Source: Hyphomicrobiaceae bacterium
GTDB taxonomy: Bacteria; Pseudomonadota; Alphaproteobacteria; Rhizobiales; Hyphomicrobiaceae
Length of the DNA stretch: 64,000 bases
Direction of reading: 5' to 3'
NCBI GenBank assembly: GCA_041397645.1
Contig: JAWKWE010000004.1
Coordinates: 310,001 to 374,000, forward strand
Part shown: positions 50,102 through 59,700 of the stretch, in pieces
Position numbering within the stretch: position 1 is the first letter of the stretch
How the letters are laid out: each line of letters opens with the position of its first letter
Made by a program: the position numbers and the translations under genes
Notes under the pieces: model-generated
Seen by the model: only the letters and a program-made list of their open reading frames with translations
Databases searched by the model: none
What the model was told of the DNA's origin: nothing

Positions 50102-50785
50102 ATGGCAGGCGGGCCAATGATCGATTATGAGGCGCTCCAGCAGGATGCACTGCGCGGAATCGTTCGCGCCGCCCTTCAGCAAATTGCCAAGACCGGACTT
50201 CCCGGCGAGCACCACTTTTATATTTCGTTCCGCACCCAGTCTCCTGGCGTCGTTCTTTCCAAGCGACTGAAAGAGAAATATCCGGACGAGATGACAATCG
50301 TCCTACAACACCGTTTCTGGGATCTGATTGTTTCGGAAGACCGCTTCGAGGTGAAGCTGACGTTTGACGGCGTGCCTGAGCGTCTTGTCGTTCCGCTTTC
50401 TGCCATCAAGGTGTTCATCGATCCATCCGTCCATTTCGGACTTCAGTTCGAGGATGCCGCTGACCGTCCGCAAACAGCGCCGCGTCGCTCCATGACCATG
50501 GATGCCGCTTACGACGCTGTTAGCGATGCGCGCCCGGACAGCCCGCGCGCCACCTTGACGAAGAAGCCGCGAAGCCCGCGCAAGTCCCGCGCGGAAAAAG
50601 AAGCGGAAGCTGCGGCTCGCAAGGATGGCTCAAACGAGTCCGCACCCGTTCCGCCCCAACCCGAGCCCGCATCGGCGGCCGCCACAGAATTTTCGGAAGA
50701 TGCCCAAACCGCGCAGCCTGCTCAAGCCGAGGACGACAAGGCAGGCTCGAAGGTCATCAGCCTCGACGCATTCCGCAAAAAATAG
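50102..50785 (+). CDS. sspB: ClpXP adaptor SspB (alphaproteobacterial type)
   Basis: A 227-residue SspB-alpha protein. The N-terminal globular domain (about 1-125) has IDYEALQQDALRGIVRAAL, HHFYISFRTQSPGVVLSKRLKEKYPDEMTIVLQHRFWDLIV and VPLSAIKVFIDPSVHFGLQF, typical of the family that binds the ssrA tag and tethers it to ClpX. A long, charged, Ala/Pro-rich linker follows and the tail ends KVISLDAFRKK, likely the ClpX-binding element. The start at 50102 is preferred over the longer frame from 50012. It follows the tmRNA gene by about 115 bases in the same direction. Confidence 0.92.
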   Translation: MAGGPMIDYEALQQDALRGIVRAALQQIAKTGLPGEHHFYISFRTQSPGVVLSKRLKEKYPDEMTIVLQHRFWDLIVSEDRFEVKLTFDGVPERLVVPLSAIKVFIDPSVHFGLQFEDAADRPQTAPRRSMTMDAAYDAVSDARPDSPRATLTKKPRSPRKSRAEKEAEAAARKDGSNESAPVPPQPEPASAAATEFSEDAQTAQPAQAEDDKAGSKVISLDAFRKK

Positions 50786-50793
50786 CGAACCGC

Positions 50794-51039
50794 TCAGCCT
50801 GTCGATTTAAAGTTGGTCGTCGTACCCGGCTTGCGTTTCTGCAGGCGTGGATTGTACCCCGGCTGGAGAACGCCTCCGACCAATTCGGAACATTGAACAT
50901 CGGCAACGAAAGGATCGCTCGCTTCGATCTCGGCGGCGCTGTAACAGGCCTGGGCATTCTCCATCGGTCTGACCTGCAAACCGGCGTCGCCATTGGGCAT
51001 GGCGAGTTGGACGATCATGACGATGATTTTGGATTCCAT
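50794..51039 (-). CDS. Small conserved hypothetical protein
   Basis: An 81-residue protein: a short hydrophobic N-terminus (KIIVMIVQLAMPNGDAG) that may be a beta strand or weak signal, then QVRPMENAQACYSAAEIEASDPFVADVQCSELVGGVL with two Cys and a basic tail. I recall similar small proteins in Hyphomicrobiales but know no function. Start at 51039 (MESKI); the upstream extension is Cys-rich and unlikely. Convergent with sspB, eight bases between stops. Confidence 0.65.
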   Translation of the reverse strand: MESKIIVMIVQLAMPNGDAGLQVRPMENAQACYSAAEIEASDPFVADVQCSELVGGVLQPGYNPRLQKRKPGTTTNFKSTG

Positions 51040-51281
51040 GGCGTGTTCACCCCGGGTTTGAGCACCGCCCTTGCAGACCATGCTGCTCAAGGGCCACGCA
51101 CACTTGGAAAAAAGTGGGCTTCCCGTATTCCCGCGGCAGACCCGGCAAGGACGGTTGTGGAACGTCCGCTCGTTCCACACGCAACGCGCCTGACCGCTTC
51201 ATCTACGCAAAAGCCTAACGAGATAACGAGCCAAACGCGGCAATATTCTGCTCGGGTTTGGCTCGCATTGAGTCTAATGAT

Positions 51282-51313
51282 GCTCAACGGCCGCAGTTGC
51301 TCGGCCGTTGAGC
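51282..51313 (-). terminator. Perfect 11-bp hairpin after the methyltransferase gene
   Basis: GCTCAACGGCC at 51282-51292 pairs with 51303-51313 around a ten-base loop, 23 bases past the methyltransferase stop on the minus strand. There is no T run on either side, so termination is likely but not certain. The rest of 51040-51335 shows nothing recognisable. Confidence 0.5.
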
Positions 51314-51335
51314 TGCTGGTCAGAGCTGTGCCGGT

Positions 51336-52385
51336 CTAGGGGCGCGCTTCCAGCACCATGTTGAAGGGCGCTGAGACGGCGCGACGAACACGCGTGAAGC
51401 CGCCCTCGCGCAGCACTTCCGTCAGCCGCTTTTCTCCCGCCTGTGCGCCCAAGGCCGCGCCGACCTCTTGATTAAGCGAGGCAGGCACGCAGACGTTCGT
51501 GGAGAAGGCGTAATAGACGCGCCCCACGGGATTCATGTTCTCTGCCAGCGTATCTCCAGCCATCGGCTCTACGATCATGAACGTACCGTCGTCTTTCAAC
51601 GATTCCCGCACACGGCGTGCCGCACCGACCGGATCGCCCATGTCGTGCAGGGCATCGAAGATCGTCACCAGATCGAAATTGCCGCCCGGGAAATCCTGCG
51701 CCCGCGCCTGCTCAAAAGAAAGATTGGTGCTGCCAACTCCGACCTCCCGTGCGCGAACGACTGACGGCTCATGGAAATCGTACCCGACAAAGTTAGACTT
51801 CGGAAAAGCCTGCGCCATGATGAGTGTCGAGGCGCCATGGCCGCAGCCTATGTCGGCGACCTTTGCGCCCTTCTCCAGTTTGGAAACGACTCCATCGAGG
51901 GCAGGCAGCCATTCGACAACCAGATGCCCCTTGTAGCCAGGCCGGAAGAACCGTTCCGTGCCGCAGAACAGACAATTGCAGTGTTCGCCCCACCCGATGC
52001 CCTTGCCGGTCTTGAAAGCTTCTGTCAGGCGCGGCTCGTCCGCAAAAACCGCCGCCAGCGCGTAGAACCCGCCGGTCAAGTTGACGACGCTGTCCTCGTC
52101 GGCAAGCACGGCCGCCTGCTCCGGGCTCATCGAGAACTTGTTGGATGCTGCGTCGTAGGTGACGAACCCTGACGTTGCCTGCGCGCTTAACCACTCGCGA
52201 ATGTAGCGCGGCGCAGTGTTCGTCTTCCTGGCGAGCTCTTCCGGTGTCGTCGGGCCGATTGCTGCGAGCGCCTTGTAGAGACCGAGCTTATCGCCGACCA
52301 TTACTAGAGCTGCGTTCGCCGCGGCGCCAATCTCGTTCACCATCATGCCGAGTAGCGGCTCGAGTTTTTGCATGTCTAACGTCAT
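51336..52385 (-). CDS. SAM-dependent methyltransferase with N-terminal winged helix (Rv2258c-like)
   Basis: A 349-residue cytosolic protein. N-terminal helix-turn-helix-like dimerisation domain (about 15-95: LVMVGDKLGLYKALAAIGPTTPEELARKT, YIREWLSAQATSGFV), then a class I methyltransferase domain with motif I KVADIGCGHGASTLIMA near residue 175, FVGYDFHEPSV and DLVTIFDALHDMGDP. This arrangement matches the Rv2258c-type group, whose substrates are small molecules. A CLFCGTE segment near residue 140 contributes two Cys. It stands alone, divergent from fumC. The substrate is unknown. Confidence 0.87.
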   Translation of the reverse strand: MTLDMQKLEPLLGMMVNEIGAAANAALVMVGDKLGLYKALAAIGPTTPEELARKTNTAPRYIREWLSAQATSGFVTYDAASNKFSMSPEQAAVLADEDSVVNLTGGFYALAAVFADEPRLTEAFKTGKGIGWGEHCNCLFCGTERFFRPGYKGHLVVEWLPALDGVVSKLEKGAKVADIGCGHGASTLIMAQAFPKSNFVGYDFHEPSVVRAREVGVGSTNLSFEQARAQDFPGGNFDLVTIFDALHDMGDPVGAARRVRESLKDDGTFMIVEPMAGDTLAENMNPVGRVYYAFSTNVCVPASLNQEVGAALGAQAGEKRLTEVLREGGFTRVRRAVSAPFNMVLEARP

Positions 52386-52595
52386 TGAGCGTCACACCCT
52401 TTCTGGTCGTTTCTGATGCTCCCGGACAAGTTTGTTGCACATTCGGCAGGCTCGAGGCATTCGCCTGAAGCCTCAACCAAGCGACCTCGCTGCAATTCTC
52501 CTCGCTGACAGACCCAAATGGCCATTTTGTACTTGGGCCAGGGTCATGCTAATCGGCATGCTGCAACGCAACCATTGATCCGCGAGCCGCACTCC

Positions 52596-53990
52596 ATGAC
52601 CTCTCATCGCACCGAGACCGACACCTTCGGCCCCATCGAAGTTCCCTCTGAGGGCTATTGGGGCGCACAGGCCCAACGCTCGCTTGGAAATTTCAAGATC
52701 GGATGGGAAAAACAGCCGCAGGCGATCGTGCGCGCTCTGGGCATCGTCAAGCGGGCGGCAGCTGAAACCAATATGGCGCTCGGAAAGCTCGACCCCAAAA
52801 TCGGTGACGCCATCGTCAAGGCCGCCCAAGAGGTCATCGACGGCAAACTCAATGACCATTTCCCGCTTGTCGTTTGGCAGACGGGTTCTGGTACGCAGTC
52901 CAACATGAACGCCAACGAAGTCATCTCGAACCGCGCCATCGAGATGCTGGGCGGAACGATGGGCACCAAGAAGCCGGTGCATCCCAACGACCACGTCAAC
53001 ATGAGCCAGTCGTCAAACGACACCTTCCCCACGGCCATGCATATCGCCTGTGCAGAAGAGGTGGCGAACCGGCTGCTGCCAGCCTTGGCGCACCTGTATG
53101 ACGCGCTCGAAGCCAAGGCGCTGGCCTGGAAGGACATCATTAAGATTGGCCGCACCCACACGCAGGACGCCACGCCGCTAACGCTTGGCCAGGAGTTTTC
53201 CGGCTACGCCAAGCAGATCGAAAACGGCATCAAGCGCATCGAGCTGACGCTTCCCGCCCTCATGGAACTGGCCCAAGGCGGCACCGCCGTTGGAACGGGT
53301 CTGGCATCGCCCGAGGGGTTTGCGCGCAAAGTTGCCGAACGGATCGCGGCGATCACCAAGCTGCCGTTCACCACCGCTCCCAACAAGTTCGAGGCTCTGG
53401 CGGCGCACGATGCGATGGTGATGACGCATGGCGCGATCCACACTGTCGCCATGAGTTGCTTCAAGATCGCCAACGACATCCGCTTCCTGGGCAGCGGTCC
53501 GCGCGCAGGGCTCGGCGAACTGGCCCTGCCAGAGAACGAGCCCGGCTCTTCCATCATGCCCGGCAAGGTTAATCCGACCCAGTGCGAAGCCATGACGCAG
53601 GTGTGCGCGCACATCCACGGCAATAACGCGGGCCTCGCGTTCGCCGGCAGTCAGGGGCACTTCGAACTCAATGTGTTCAATCCGATGATGGCTTACAACT
53701 TCCTGCAGTCGGTGCGCCTGCTCGCGGACGCGGCGGTGTCCTTCACCGACAACTGCGTCGTGGGAATCGAACCGCGACTCGACAACATTGCCCAAGGACT
53801 GGCAAACTCCTTGATGTTGGTGACGCCATTGAAAGAAAAGTACGGCTACGACCGCGCCGCAAAGATTGCCAAGACCGCGCACAAAAACGGCACGACCTTG
53901 CGCGAGGAGGCTATTGCGGATGGCATCCCGGCGGAAGACTTTGATCGGATCGTCGTTCCGGCCAAAATGATTAGCCCTGATCCCGCATGA
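52596..53990 (+). CDS. fumC: Fumarate hydratase class II
   Basis: A 464-residue iron-free fumarase. Seen: TDTFGPIEVPSEGYWGAQAQRSLGNF at the start, MSQSSNDTFPTAMH, GRTHTQDATPLTLGQEFSGY with the catalytic His, and the superfamily signature GSSIMPGKVNPTQCEA. It interconverts fumarate and malate in the TCA cycle. Start at 52596 matches the family length; the frame extends to 52518. Two small genes follow within six bases and with ATGA overlap. Alternative superfamily members (aspartase, argininosuccinate lyase) are excluded by the signature context. Confidence 0.95.
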   Translation: MTSHRTETDTFGPIEVPSEGYWGAQAQRSLGNFKIGWEKQPQAIVRALGIVKRAAAETNMALGKLDPKIGDAIVKAAQEVIDGKLNDHFPLVVWQTGSGTQSNMNANEVISNRAIEMLGGTMGTKKPVHPNDHVNMSQSSNDTFPTAMHIACAEEVANRLLPALAHLYDALEAKALAWKDIIKIGRTHTQDATPLTLGQEFSGYAKQIENGIKRIELTLPALMELAQGGTAVGTGLASPEGFARKVAERIAAITKLPFTTAPNKFEALAAHDAMVMTHGAIHTVAMSCFKIANDIRFLGSGPRAGLGELALPENEPGSSIMPGKVNPTQCEAMTQVCAHIHGNNAGLAFAGSQGHFELNVFNPMMAYNFLQSVRLLADAAVSFTDNCVVGIEPRLDNIAQGLANSLMLVTPLKEKYGYDRAAKIAKTAHKNGTTLREEAIADGIPAEDFDRIVVPAKMISPDPA

Positions 53991-53996
53991 GGTTGC

Positions 53997-54275
53997 ATGA
54001 CCGCTGAAATCGTCAATCTCAACAAATTCCGCAAAGCCAAGGAGCGGGCCGAGAAGGAAAAGCTCGCGCAAGAAAACCGCGCCAGCTTCGGCCGCAGCAA
54101 GGCTGAACGCACCAGAGATGAAGACGAGGCGGGGCGTCGCGAAAAGCAGCTCGATCAAGCCCAGCGCGACACGGGCGTGACGGTAGACTTCGAACCCAAG
54201 AAACCACAAAACGGCAATGAGCCGTCACCACCTCCCGATTTCGATCCAGACTTCGATCCCGGCGCAGCATCATGA
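53997..54275 (+). CDS. DUF4169 family protein
   Basis: A 92-residue, very charged protein, first half basic helical (IVNLNKFRKAKERAEKEKLAQENRASFGRSKAERTR in content), second half Pro/Asp-rich with a DFDPDFDP repeat. This is the DUF4169 pattern, found in alphaproteobacteria directly after fumC and before an RHH protein. Function unknown. Starts six bases after the fumC stop and overlaps the next start by four bases. Confidence 0.85.
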   Translation: MTAEIVNLNKFRKAKERAEKEKLAQENRASFGRSKAERTRDEDEAGRREKQLDQAQRDTGVTVDFEPKKPQNGNEPSPPPDFDPDFDPGAAS

Positions 54276-54538
54276 ACCGGCCCTTGAAGCGGTCATTTGC
54301 GATCAAAGGGCACCGCACGTCGATCTCACTGGAGAAAGCGTTTTGGGATGCGCTGAAAGAGGCCGCTGCGGAAGAAGGCGTCGCGCTCGCGGGGCTAGTC
54401 GCGGAAATTGACGCTAAGCGCGGTGCGACCGGGCTATCGAGCGCGGTACGCATTTTTCTTTTGGAGCGCTACCGCGACCGCGCGGCAGGCACAAATGCGA
54501 TCCAGGGCGCCGTTCCGCTGAAGAGTGAAGTTCGCTGA
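54272..54538 (+). CDS. Ribbon-helix-helix domain protein (RHH_4)
   Basis: An 88-residue small protein with a ribbon-helix-helix fold: basic strand KRSFAIKGHRTSISLEKAFW, helix LKEAAAEEGVALAGLVAEIDAKR and second helix SSAVRIFLLERYRDRA. RHH_4 members are probable DNA-binding regulators, often next to fumC and DUF4169 in this order. The ATG overlaps the DUF4169 stop (ATGA). Target genes are unknown; self-regulation of the operon is possible. Confidence 0.85.
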   Translation: MNRPLKRSFAIKGHRTSISLEKAFWDALKEAAAEEGVALAGLVAEIDAKRGATGLSSAVRIFLLERYRDRAAGTNAIQGAVPLKSEVR

Positions 54539-54665
54539 GGCGATCTCTTTCTCCACAACTGACATCCTGAGATTGCACACGGGCGTCTTCCGGTTACACT
54601 GCGCCCGCTTCAGAGGCTCTTGTGTGGCGGTTAAGGCTGAAGCGGTCAGGATCTCGGCATCGCGA

Positions 54666-55190
54666 ATGCAAAAATTCTCGCAACATCTATTGGACCGCTT
54701 CCTGCTGCGCGTGCGATCTCCGGAAAAAACCCGTCAGGTTGCCGCCCTCCCTTATGCAGTTGTCGATGGAAAGGTCGCTTTTCTGCTCGTCACCTCGCGC
54801 CGGAGCGGACGCTGGATCTTTCCCAAGGGCTCGGTGATCGAGGGTAAGACGGCGTGGGAAAGCGCACAACAGGAAGCGTTCGAGGAAGCCGGCATCGAAG
54901 GAGAAATTGACCACAAACCGATCGGCACCTACCGCACCATCAAGAAGGGTGGGATCGCGCGCAAAGTTGTCGAAGTCGACCTTTATCCTCTGCGTGTGAT
55001 GCGCCAGCACGACACTTGGCTTGAACAGCCCAACAGGCACCGCCATTGGGTGCTTCTGCGCGAGGCCAAGCGGCTATTACACGATCCGATGCTTGCCGAC
55101 CTCGCTACCGAACTCAGCCGGCGCGTTCTGTTTCCTAATGCGACGCCGCCAGCAGCGCCTCAGCCTGTCACCGCGCGCAGCACCACATAA
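54666..55190 (+). CDS. NUDIX hydrolase, DIPP-like
   Basis: A 174-residue NUDIX protein. The Nudix box reads PKGSVIEGKTAWESAQQEAFEEAG (its acidic core E70, E73, E74 is intact), as in diphosphoinositol-polyphosphate-phosphohydrolase-like bacterial members, but the usual Arg of the RE pair is Gln69. Flanking motifs RQVAALPYAVVDGKVAFLLVTSR and GRWIFPKG are typical. Start at 54666 has no strong ribosome site, and the frame runs back to 54525, which would overlap the RHH gene; the N-terminus is uncertain. The last 31 bases overlap the 3' end of the pit gene on the other strand. Substrate unknown. Confidence 0.85.
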   Translation: MQKFSQHLLDRFLLRVRSPEKTRQVAALPYAVVDGKVAFLLVTSRRSGRWIFPKGSVIEGKTAWESAQQEAFEEAGIEGEIDHKPIGTYRTIKKGGIARKVVEVDLYPLRVMRQHDTWLEQPNRHRHWVLLREAKRLLHDPMLADLATELSRRVLFPNATPPAAPQPVTARSTT

Positions 55191-56662
55191 CAGCCCGCCG
55201 CCAAGAGCGCGGCCGCAGGCACGGTGACGACCCACGCCGCGGCTATGCCGAAGACATGCTGGCGGCGCACCAACCGACGCTTTTCCTTTTTCTGGTAGTT
55301 CTCGATCGCCTCTTCGGGCGTCTGATTGAGCTTTGAGGGCTCAAGGAAAACCGATCGCGGCTTAACGGCAGGGTTGGGCACACCCTTATTGGTAAGAAGT
55401 TCGCGCAGATAACCTACTCCGAACACCGCCCCGATCGCGATGTGAGTGGAAGACACCGGCAGCCCCATCGCGGACGCGAATAAGACCGTGATGGCGGCCG
55501 ATAGAGCGACGCAATACGCGCGGATCGGGTCCATCTTGGTGATCTTCTCACCCACGGTGCGGATGAGCTTGGGGCCAAACAGCGACAGCCCAAGCGAGAT
55601 GCCGAAAGCGCCGATGGCCAAGACCCACAGTGGCAGCGCCACATTCTCTGAAGCATTGGTTCCATATTGCGCAGCAGACACGATAGCGGCCAGCGGTCCA
55701 ACCGCGTTTGCGACGTCGTTGGCGCCATGGGCAAACGACAACAGGGCTACCGCAAAGATCAGTGGAATTGTGAAGCATTGCGCGATTGCCTTGCGGGTGT
55801 TCGGGATCGTTGCGGCGTGGCGCGAGATCCAAGGCCGCGTTACGGCAAAGCCGAGGATGAAAAACGCAACCCCGAAGGCGTTGATGGCGCTCGTCGAGGG
55901 CGACCAAATCCGCCGCAAACCTTTGCTCACGAGGTACATTGCAAAGACGCCCGACATGAGCGCGACAAGCGGAGGCACCCAGGTACGCGCCGCCGCGACG
56001 CGATCCTCCCTATAAAGGATCAACCATTTGATGAGGCCCAAAAGAAGGGCCGCAAATAGTCCACCGATGATCGGCGAGATGACCCAGCTGGCGGAAATCT
56101 TGCCCATCACCGACCAATTGACCGCATCGACACCAGCGGCCGCCGCACCGCTTCCCATGACACCACCAACGATCGCATGGGTGGTGGAAACCGGCGCTCC
56201 CAGATAGGTCGCCAGATGTATCCATAACGACGCGGCCAGCAACGCTGCCATCATGACGTGAATGAACGAGATCGCTTTCATCCCATGATCGGAGGCGAGA
56301 AGGTCTTTTGCGACCGTGCTGACAACATCTCCGCCGGCAAGGATCGCGCCCGACGCCTCGCAGAGCGCTGCGATTGCAATTGCCCCCGACATGCTCAACA
56401 CGCGACTGCCGACCGCCGGGCCCATGTTGTTGGCCACATCATTGGCCCCGATGTTCAAGGCCATGTATGCGGCAATGACGGCGGCAATGATCACGAGACT
56501 CGCGTGCGAACTCTGATCGATGAAGAGGCTCGCAACGGCGATGCATCCGGCCATGAAAACGGCGAGCAACCCCGGCTTGGCAAGCGAGCGGCTGAGCGAT
56601 TCGGCGGCTTTCTCGATATGGACGACCTTTTTTAGGTCTTTATCCAGGGATGGCTTGGCCAT
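55160..56662 (-). CDS. pit: Inorganic phosphate transporter, PiT family
   Basis: A 500-residue inner-membrane symporter with about ten to eleven helices. Both family repeats are present: GANDVANNMGPAVGSR near residue 72 and GANDVANAVGPLAAI near 308, with PVSTTHAIVGGV and PVSSTHIAIGAVFGV. An N-terminal cytosolic stretch of about 30 residues and a basic loop (EKRRLVRRQHV) are also seen. It imports phosphate as a metal-phosphate complex by proton symport. A Pho-box-like repeat lies 56 bases upstream. It follows the asmA-like gene by 124 bases. Confidence 0.93.
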   Translation of the reverse strand: MAKPSLDKDLKKVVHIEKAAESLSRSLAKPGLLAVFMAGCIAVASLFIDQSSHASLVIIAAVIAAYMALNIGANDVANNMGPAVGSRVLSMSGAIAIAALCEASGAILAGGDVVSTVAKDLLASDHGMKAISFIHVMMAALLAASLWIHLATYLGAPVSTTHAIVGGVMGSGAAAAGVDAVNWSVMGKISASWVISPIIGGLFAALLLGLIKWLILYREDRVAAARTWVPPLVALMSGVFAMYLVSKGLRRIWSPSTSAINAFGVAFFILGFAVTRPWISRHAATIPNTRKAIAQCFTIPLIFAVALLSFAHGANDVANAVGPLAAIVSAAQYGTNASENVALPLWVLAIGAFGISLGLSLFGPKLIRTVGEKITKMDPIRAYCVALSAAITVLFASAMGLPVSSTHIAIGAVFGVGYLRELLTNKGVPNPAVKPRSVFLEPSKLNQTPEEAIENYQKKEKRRLVRRQHVFGIAAAWVVTVPAAALLAAGCYVVLRAVTG

Positions 56663-56717
56663 TTCCTCTCCGGCGCTGCTTTTTCAGGCGAGAGGGGCAT
56701 AGCATCCTTGATGACGG

Positions 56718-56735
56718 TTGTCACAAATCCGTCAC
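56718..56735. promoter_or_regulatory. Pho-box-like direct repeat ahead of pit
   Basis: TTGTCAC-AAAT-CCGTCAC: two GTCAC units at an 11-base period separated by an A/T-rich four-base linker, the layout of a PhoB site. It reads in the plus direction while pit is on the minus strand. In Sinorhizobium meliloti a PiT operon is repressed by PhoB, so a repressor role is possible here. Confidence 0.5.
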
Positions 56736-56786
56736 ATAACAATCCAGTCGTGGCGATGGGGTCACAGCGGCGTCCTGTGAACCGGC

Positions 56787-59700
56787 TTACGGCCAGTTGC
56801 CGAATGCGCGATTGATCTCGTCGGACGGCGTACGGCGTGCGCGCGGCGGCGAACGTACATCGGGCTTCGCGCTATAGGTACGCTGTGGCAGTGGCCTGCG
56901 AGGCTCGCTTGCGACCTCGGCCGGAACATCAGCAGTTGTCTCCACCGTATCCTCAGGTGGACCGCTCTGCGGAACGATGGGTTCAGTATCGCTCGATTCA
57001 GGCACGACCGGCGGCCCACTTGCGTTTGAAGGTTGTTGCTCGCGCTTTTGCTGCTGCTTGGCAGCTTCCTTCGCTGCAGCCGCTGCAGCGGCCGCCTTAG
57101 CCCGCTCGACTTCGAGTGTCTTGCGACGCTCTAAGTCCATACGCTGCCGATCGTCATCGTTCTTGCGCAGGATTTCCAACTCTTCGACTTTGCGTTCCAT
57201 CTGCCGTACGGCAAGTTCGCGCTGCAGATCCGCAGCTTCGACACTGACCTCAAGCCCGTCGAGGTCACCCAACGCGCCGGTGTAGACGAATTCGACTGCG
57301 GGCAATGGCCCTTTAGATGCGGGCTTCCAATCGGGACCAGCTTCAGGAGGAGGCGGAAGCGGCGTGGCCATCGCGCTCACTTGCCAATCGCTGTCCAACC
57401 CGAGAGAGGAAAGGCTCGCCGTCGTCGTGACCTGAGCCGAACCCTGCGCTGTCTTAACGGTGTAGGGTTCGACTTTCACATTTCCACCGGCCACTTCGAA
57501 CGACAAGGTTTTGTCGCCTTCGACGACGGAGGCGGACGCCAAGGCTGAAGAGAGCGATTGCCCAATCGCATTGGCATCGTTTTCCATCTGGCCGGCCAAC
57601 ACGGCATCACTCGCATCCGCGACGAGTGCCGGCGCGGGACCGGGGTGGCGCGCGTCATGAAGCTTGATCGTCCCCTTGCCAGTCAGGCCATTGATGACAG
57701 TCGCCGGGCTAAGTCCTCGGCCTGAACCTTCAAATTCGAGCACCGCCCGACCCTTCGCTTTGGCGTTCAAAGCTGCCAGATCGGCATCGAGCGCGAGATT
57801 GCCCGACAGTGTGAAGCCGGTAGATACCTTCTCGATTTTCGCTGAAAGGTTCAAATCCCCGCCCGCAGCGCGCGCCTTCAGGCTCTCGATTGAGACTTTG
57901 CTATCCTGAACCGTGATCTGCGCGATCGCGTCCTGGGCCTCCAGTCCGTCGGCAAGTTCGAGCTTGCCGAGTTTCAGGCGCATCGTACCGCGATTATGCG
58001 CGAACGGCTTCAGATCGAACTGTGCGGTGGGCCACACGCTCTCCTCGACATCTTCGGCCGCTTCAGCGCGAGCCGCCTCGCTCAACCAGCTCAGAAGGCC
58101 CGCGACGGATGCTTGGTCAGCCTCCAGATCGGCTTCGACATTCGAAACGCCTTCGCCTGAGCCACTTTCTCCCCGCGTTAGCTTCACAGATCCCTTGATC
58201 ACGCTCGATGCGGATTTCAGGTTGCGGCTGGCCAGTGTCGTCACGCCATCCTTGGCCGATACTTTGATCGGACCCGCTAGGCTCGACAGCGTCAACCCGG
58301 CGGGCGCAACGACACCCGCCAGCACAAGGGCCTCACGCGCGTCTTGCGCATCGACCGAGCCGTCGGCCTCGTAAGCGAACGTTTGATTGTCCTGCGCCGA
58401 CAGCGAGCCTTGCAACTTGGCCGACAAACCTTGCGCGTTCACCTCGGCCAGCGACTTCGCCCCTTGCGACAACAGACCGGAGACAGCGAGGCTGACTTCA
58501 CCGGGCCGCGATTTCAGTCCGTTCAGAAGCTGCGGTCCTGCGCCAGCGAGTTTAAGAATTTCGCCCAAGTCTGCGGCGTTGATAGTGGCCACAATTCGGG
58601 CAGGCGCGGTCCGCCAAGCCGAAAAGCCGTTGTCGAATGCGCCTTCGCCGATGAGGCGCGCGCCGCCAACGAGACCATCGAATGTAACATCGGCTGATCC
58701 GGCCTGACGTTTGCCGATCTGCACCAACCCAGCCAAGCGGGCGGATGGCAGAGCTGTTATCTGTTTATCCAGTATGACTTCGAGCCCGAGCAGCTTGCTC
58801 ACTTCGCCAATGGCACGGCTATCGGCGGCATCGATCTCATAATTCAATGTTCCCTTCGCAGCCCCGCCGTCTGCGCTTGCTCGCATGATACGTCCCGAAG
58901 TCGAAATCCGGGCGCCTGCCTGCGTTTTCAGACGCGCTTTCGGCACGTTCAGACTAGCAGGCTCAATGACGATCTGTGCATCGACATCGTTATAGACGCT
59001 GCCAGCATGAGTGAGGCGACGCGCGGTCAGCTCAACGGTTGTCTCGGGACGTGACGCTTCCGGGTTCTCCGCTGCCTCCTTGTCGGAAGCGGTCTCAAGC
59101 CCAAGCGCATGGCGCCAGACGCTGCTGACGTAGCTTGCCTGCTCTGGGAAAAAGACTGCGCTGTCGATATCATCGCCATCGAGACGAACCGTGACGTGCT
59201 TGCGTGCGCCGCTGTCAATGCGCACCTCGCCATCGACAAGCTGTCCCGAAATCTGCGCCTTGGCATTTGTCAGCGCAAAACGTCCCGGTCCCATGGCGAC
59301 GTCGCCGGCGACCCAGAACGGACCGTCGGAATTCAGGTCGATATCGATGCCGGACTTTTTCGCGAAGGCTTGAACGCGCGCAAAGTTCACGCCCCTAACC
59401 GTGCCTTCGCCGATAAACGTCTTGTCGTCCCTCTTGGCACCCTCAATCTTTCCGGAGAGATCGATACGTGCGCCTCCGGGCAGACCGCCCGACAACCGCC
59501 GCAGCGTCACCACGTCCTGGTGGCGTTCTGCATCGAGATCGAGCGCGCCCGCCTGCTCTCCGCCAAACTTCACCTGATCAATAGCAACTTGCACGGTCGC
59601 AGAACCGTTTCCGCCCAATCCTTCTACCAGAGCCATAAACAGCTGCCGCAAGCCATCGATACCAGCCTGCTGACCGTGCGGGGCCGCGAGCATGTCGAGA

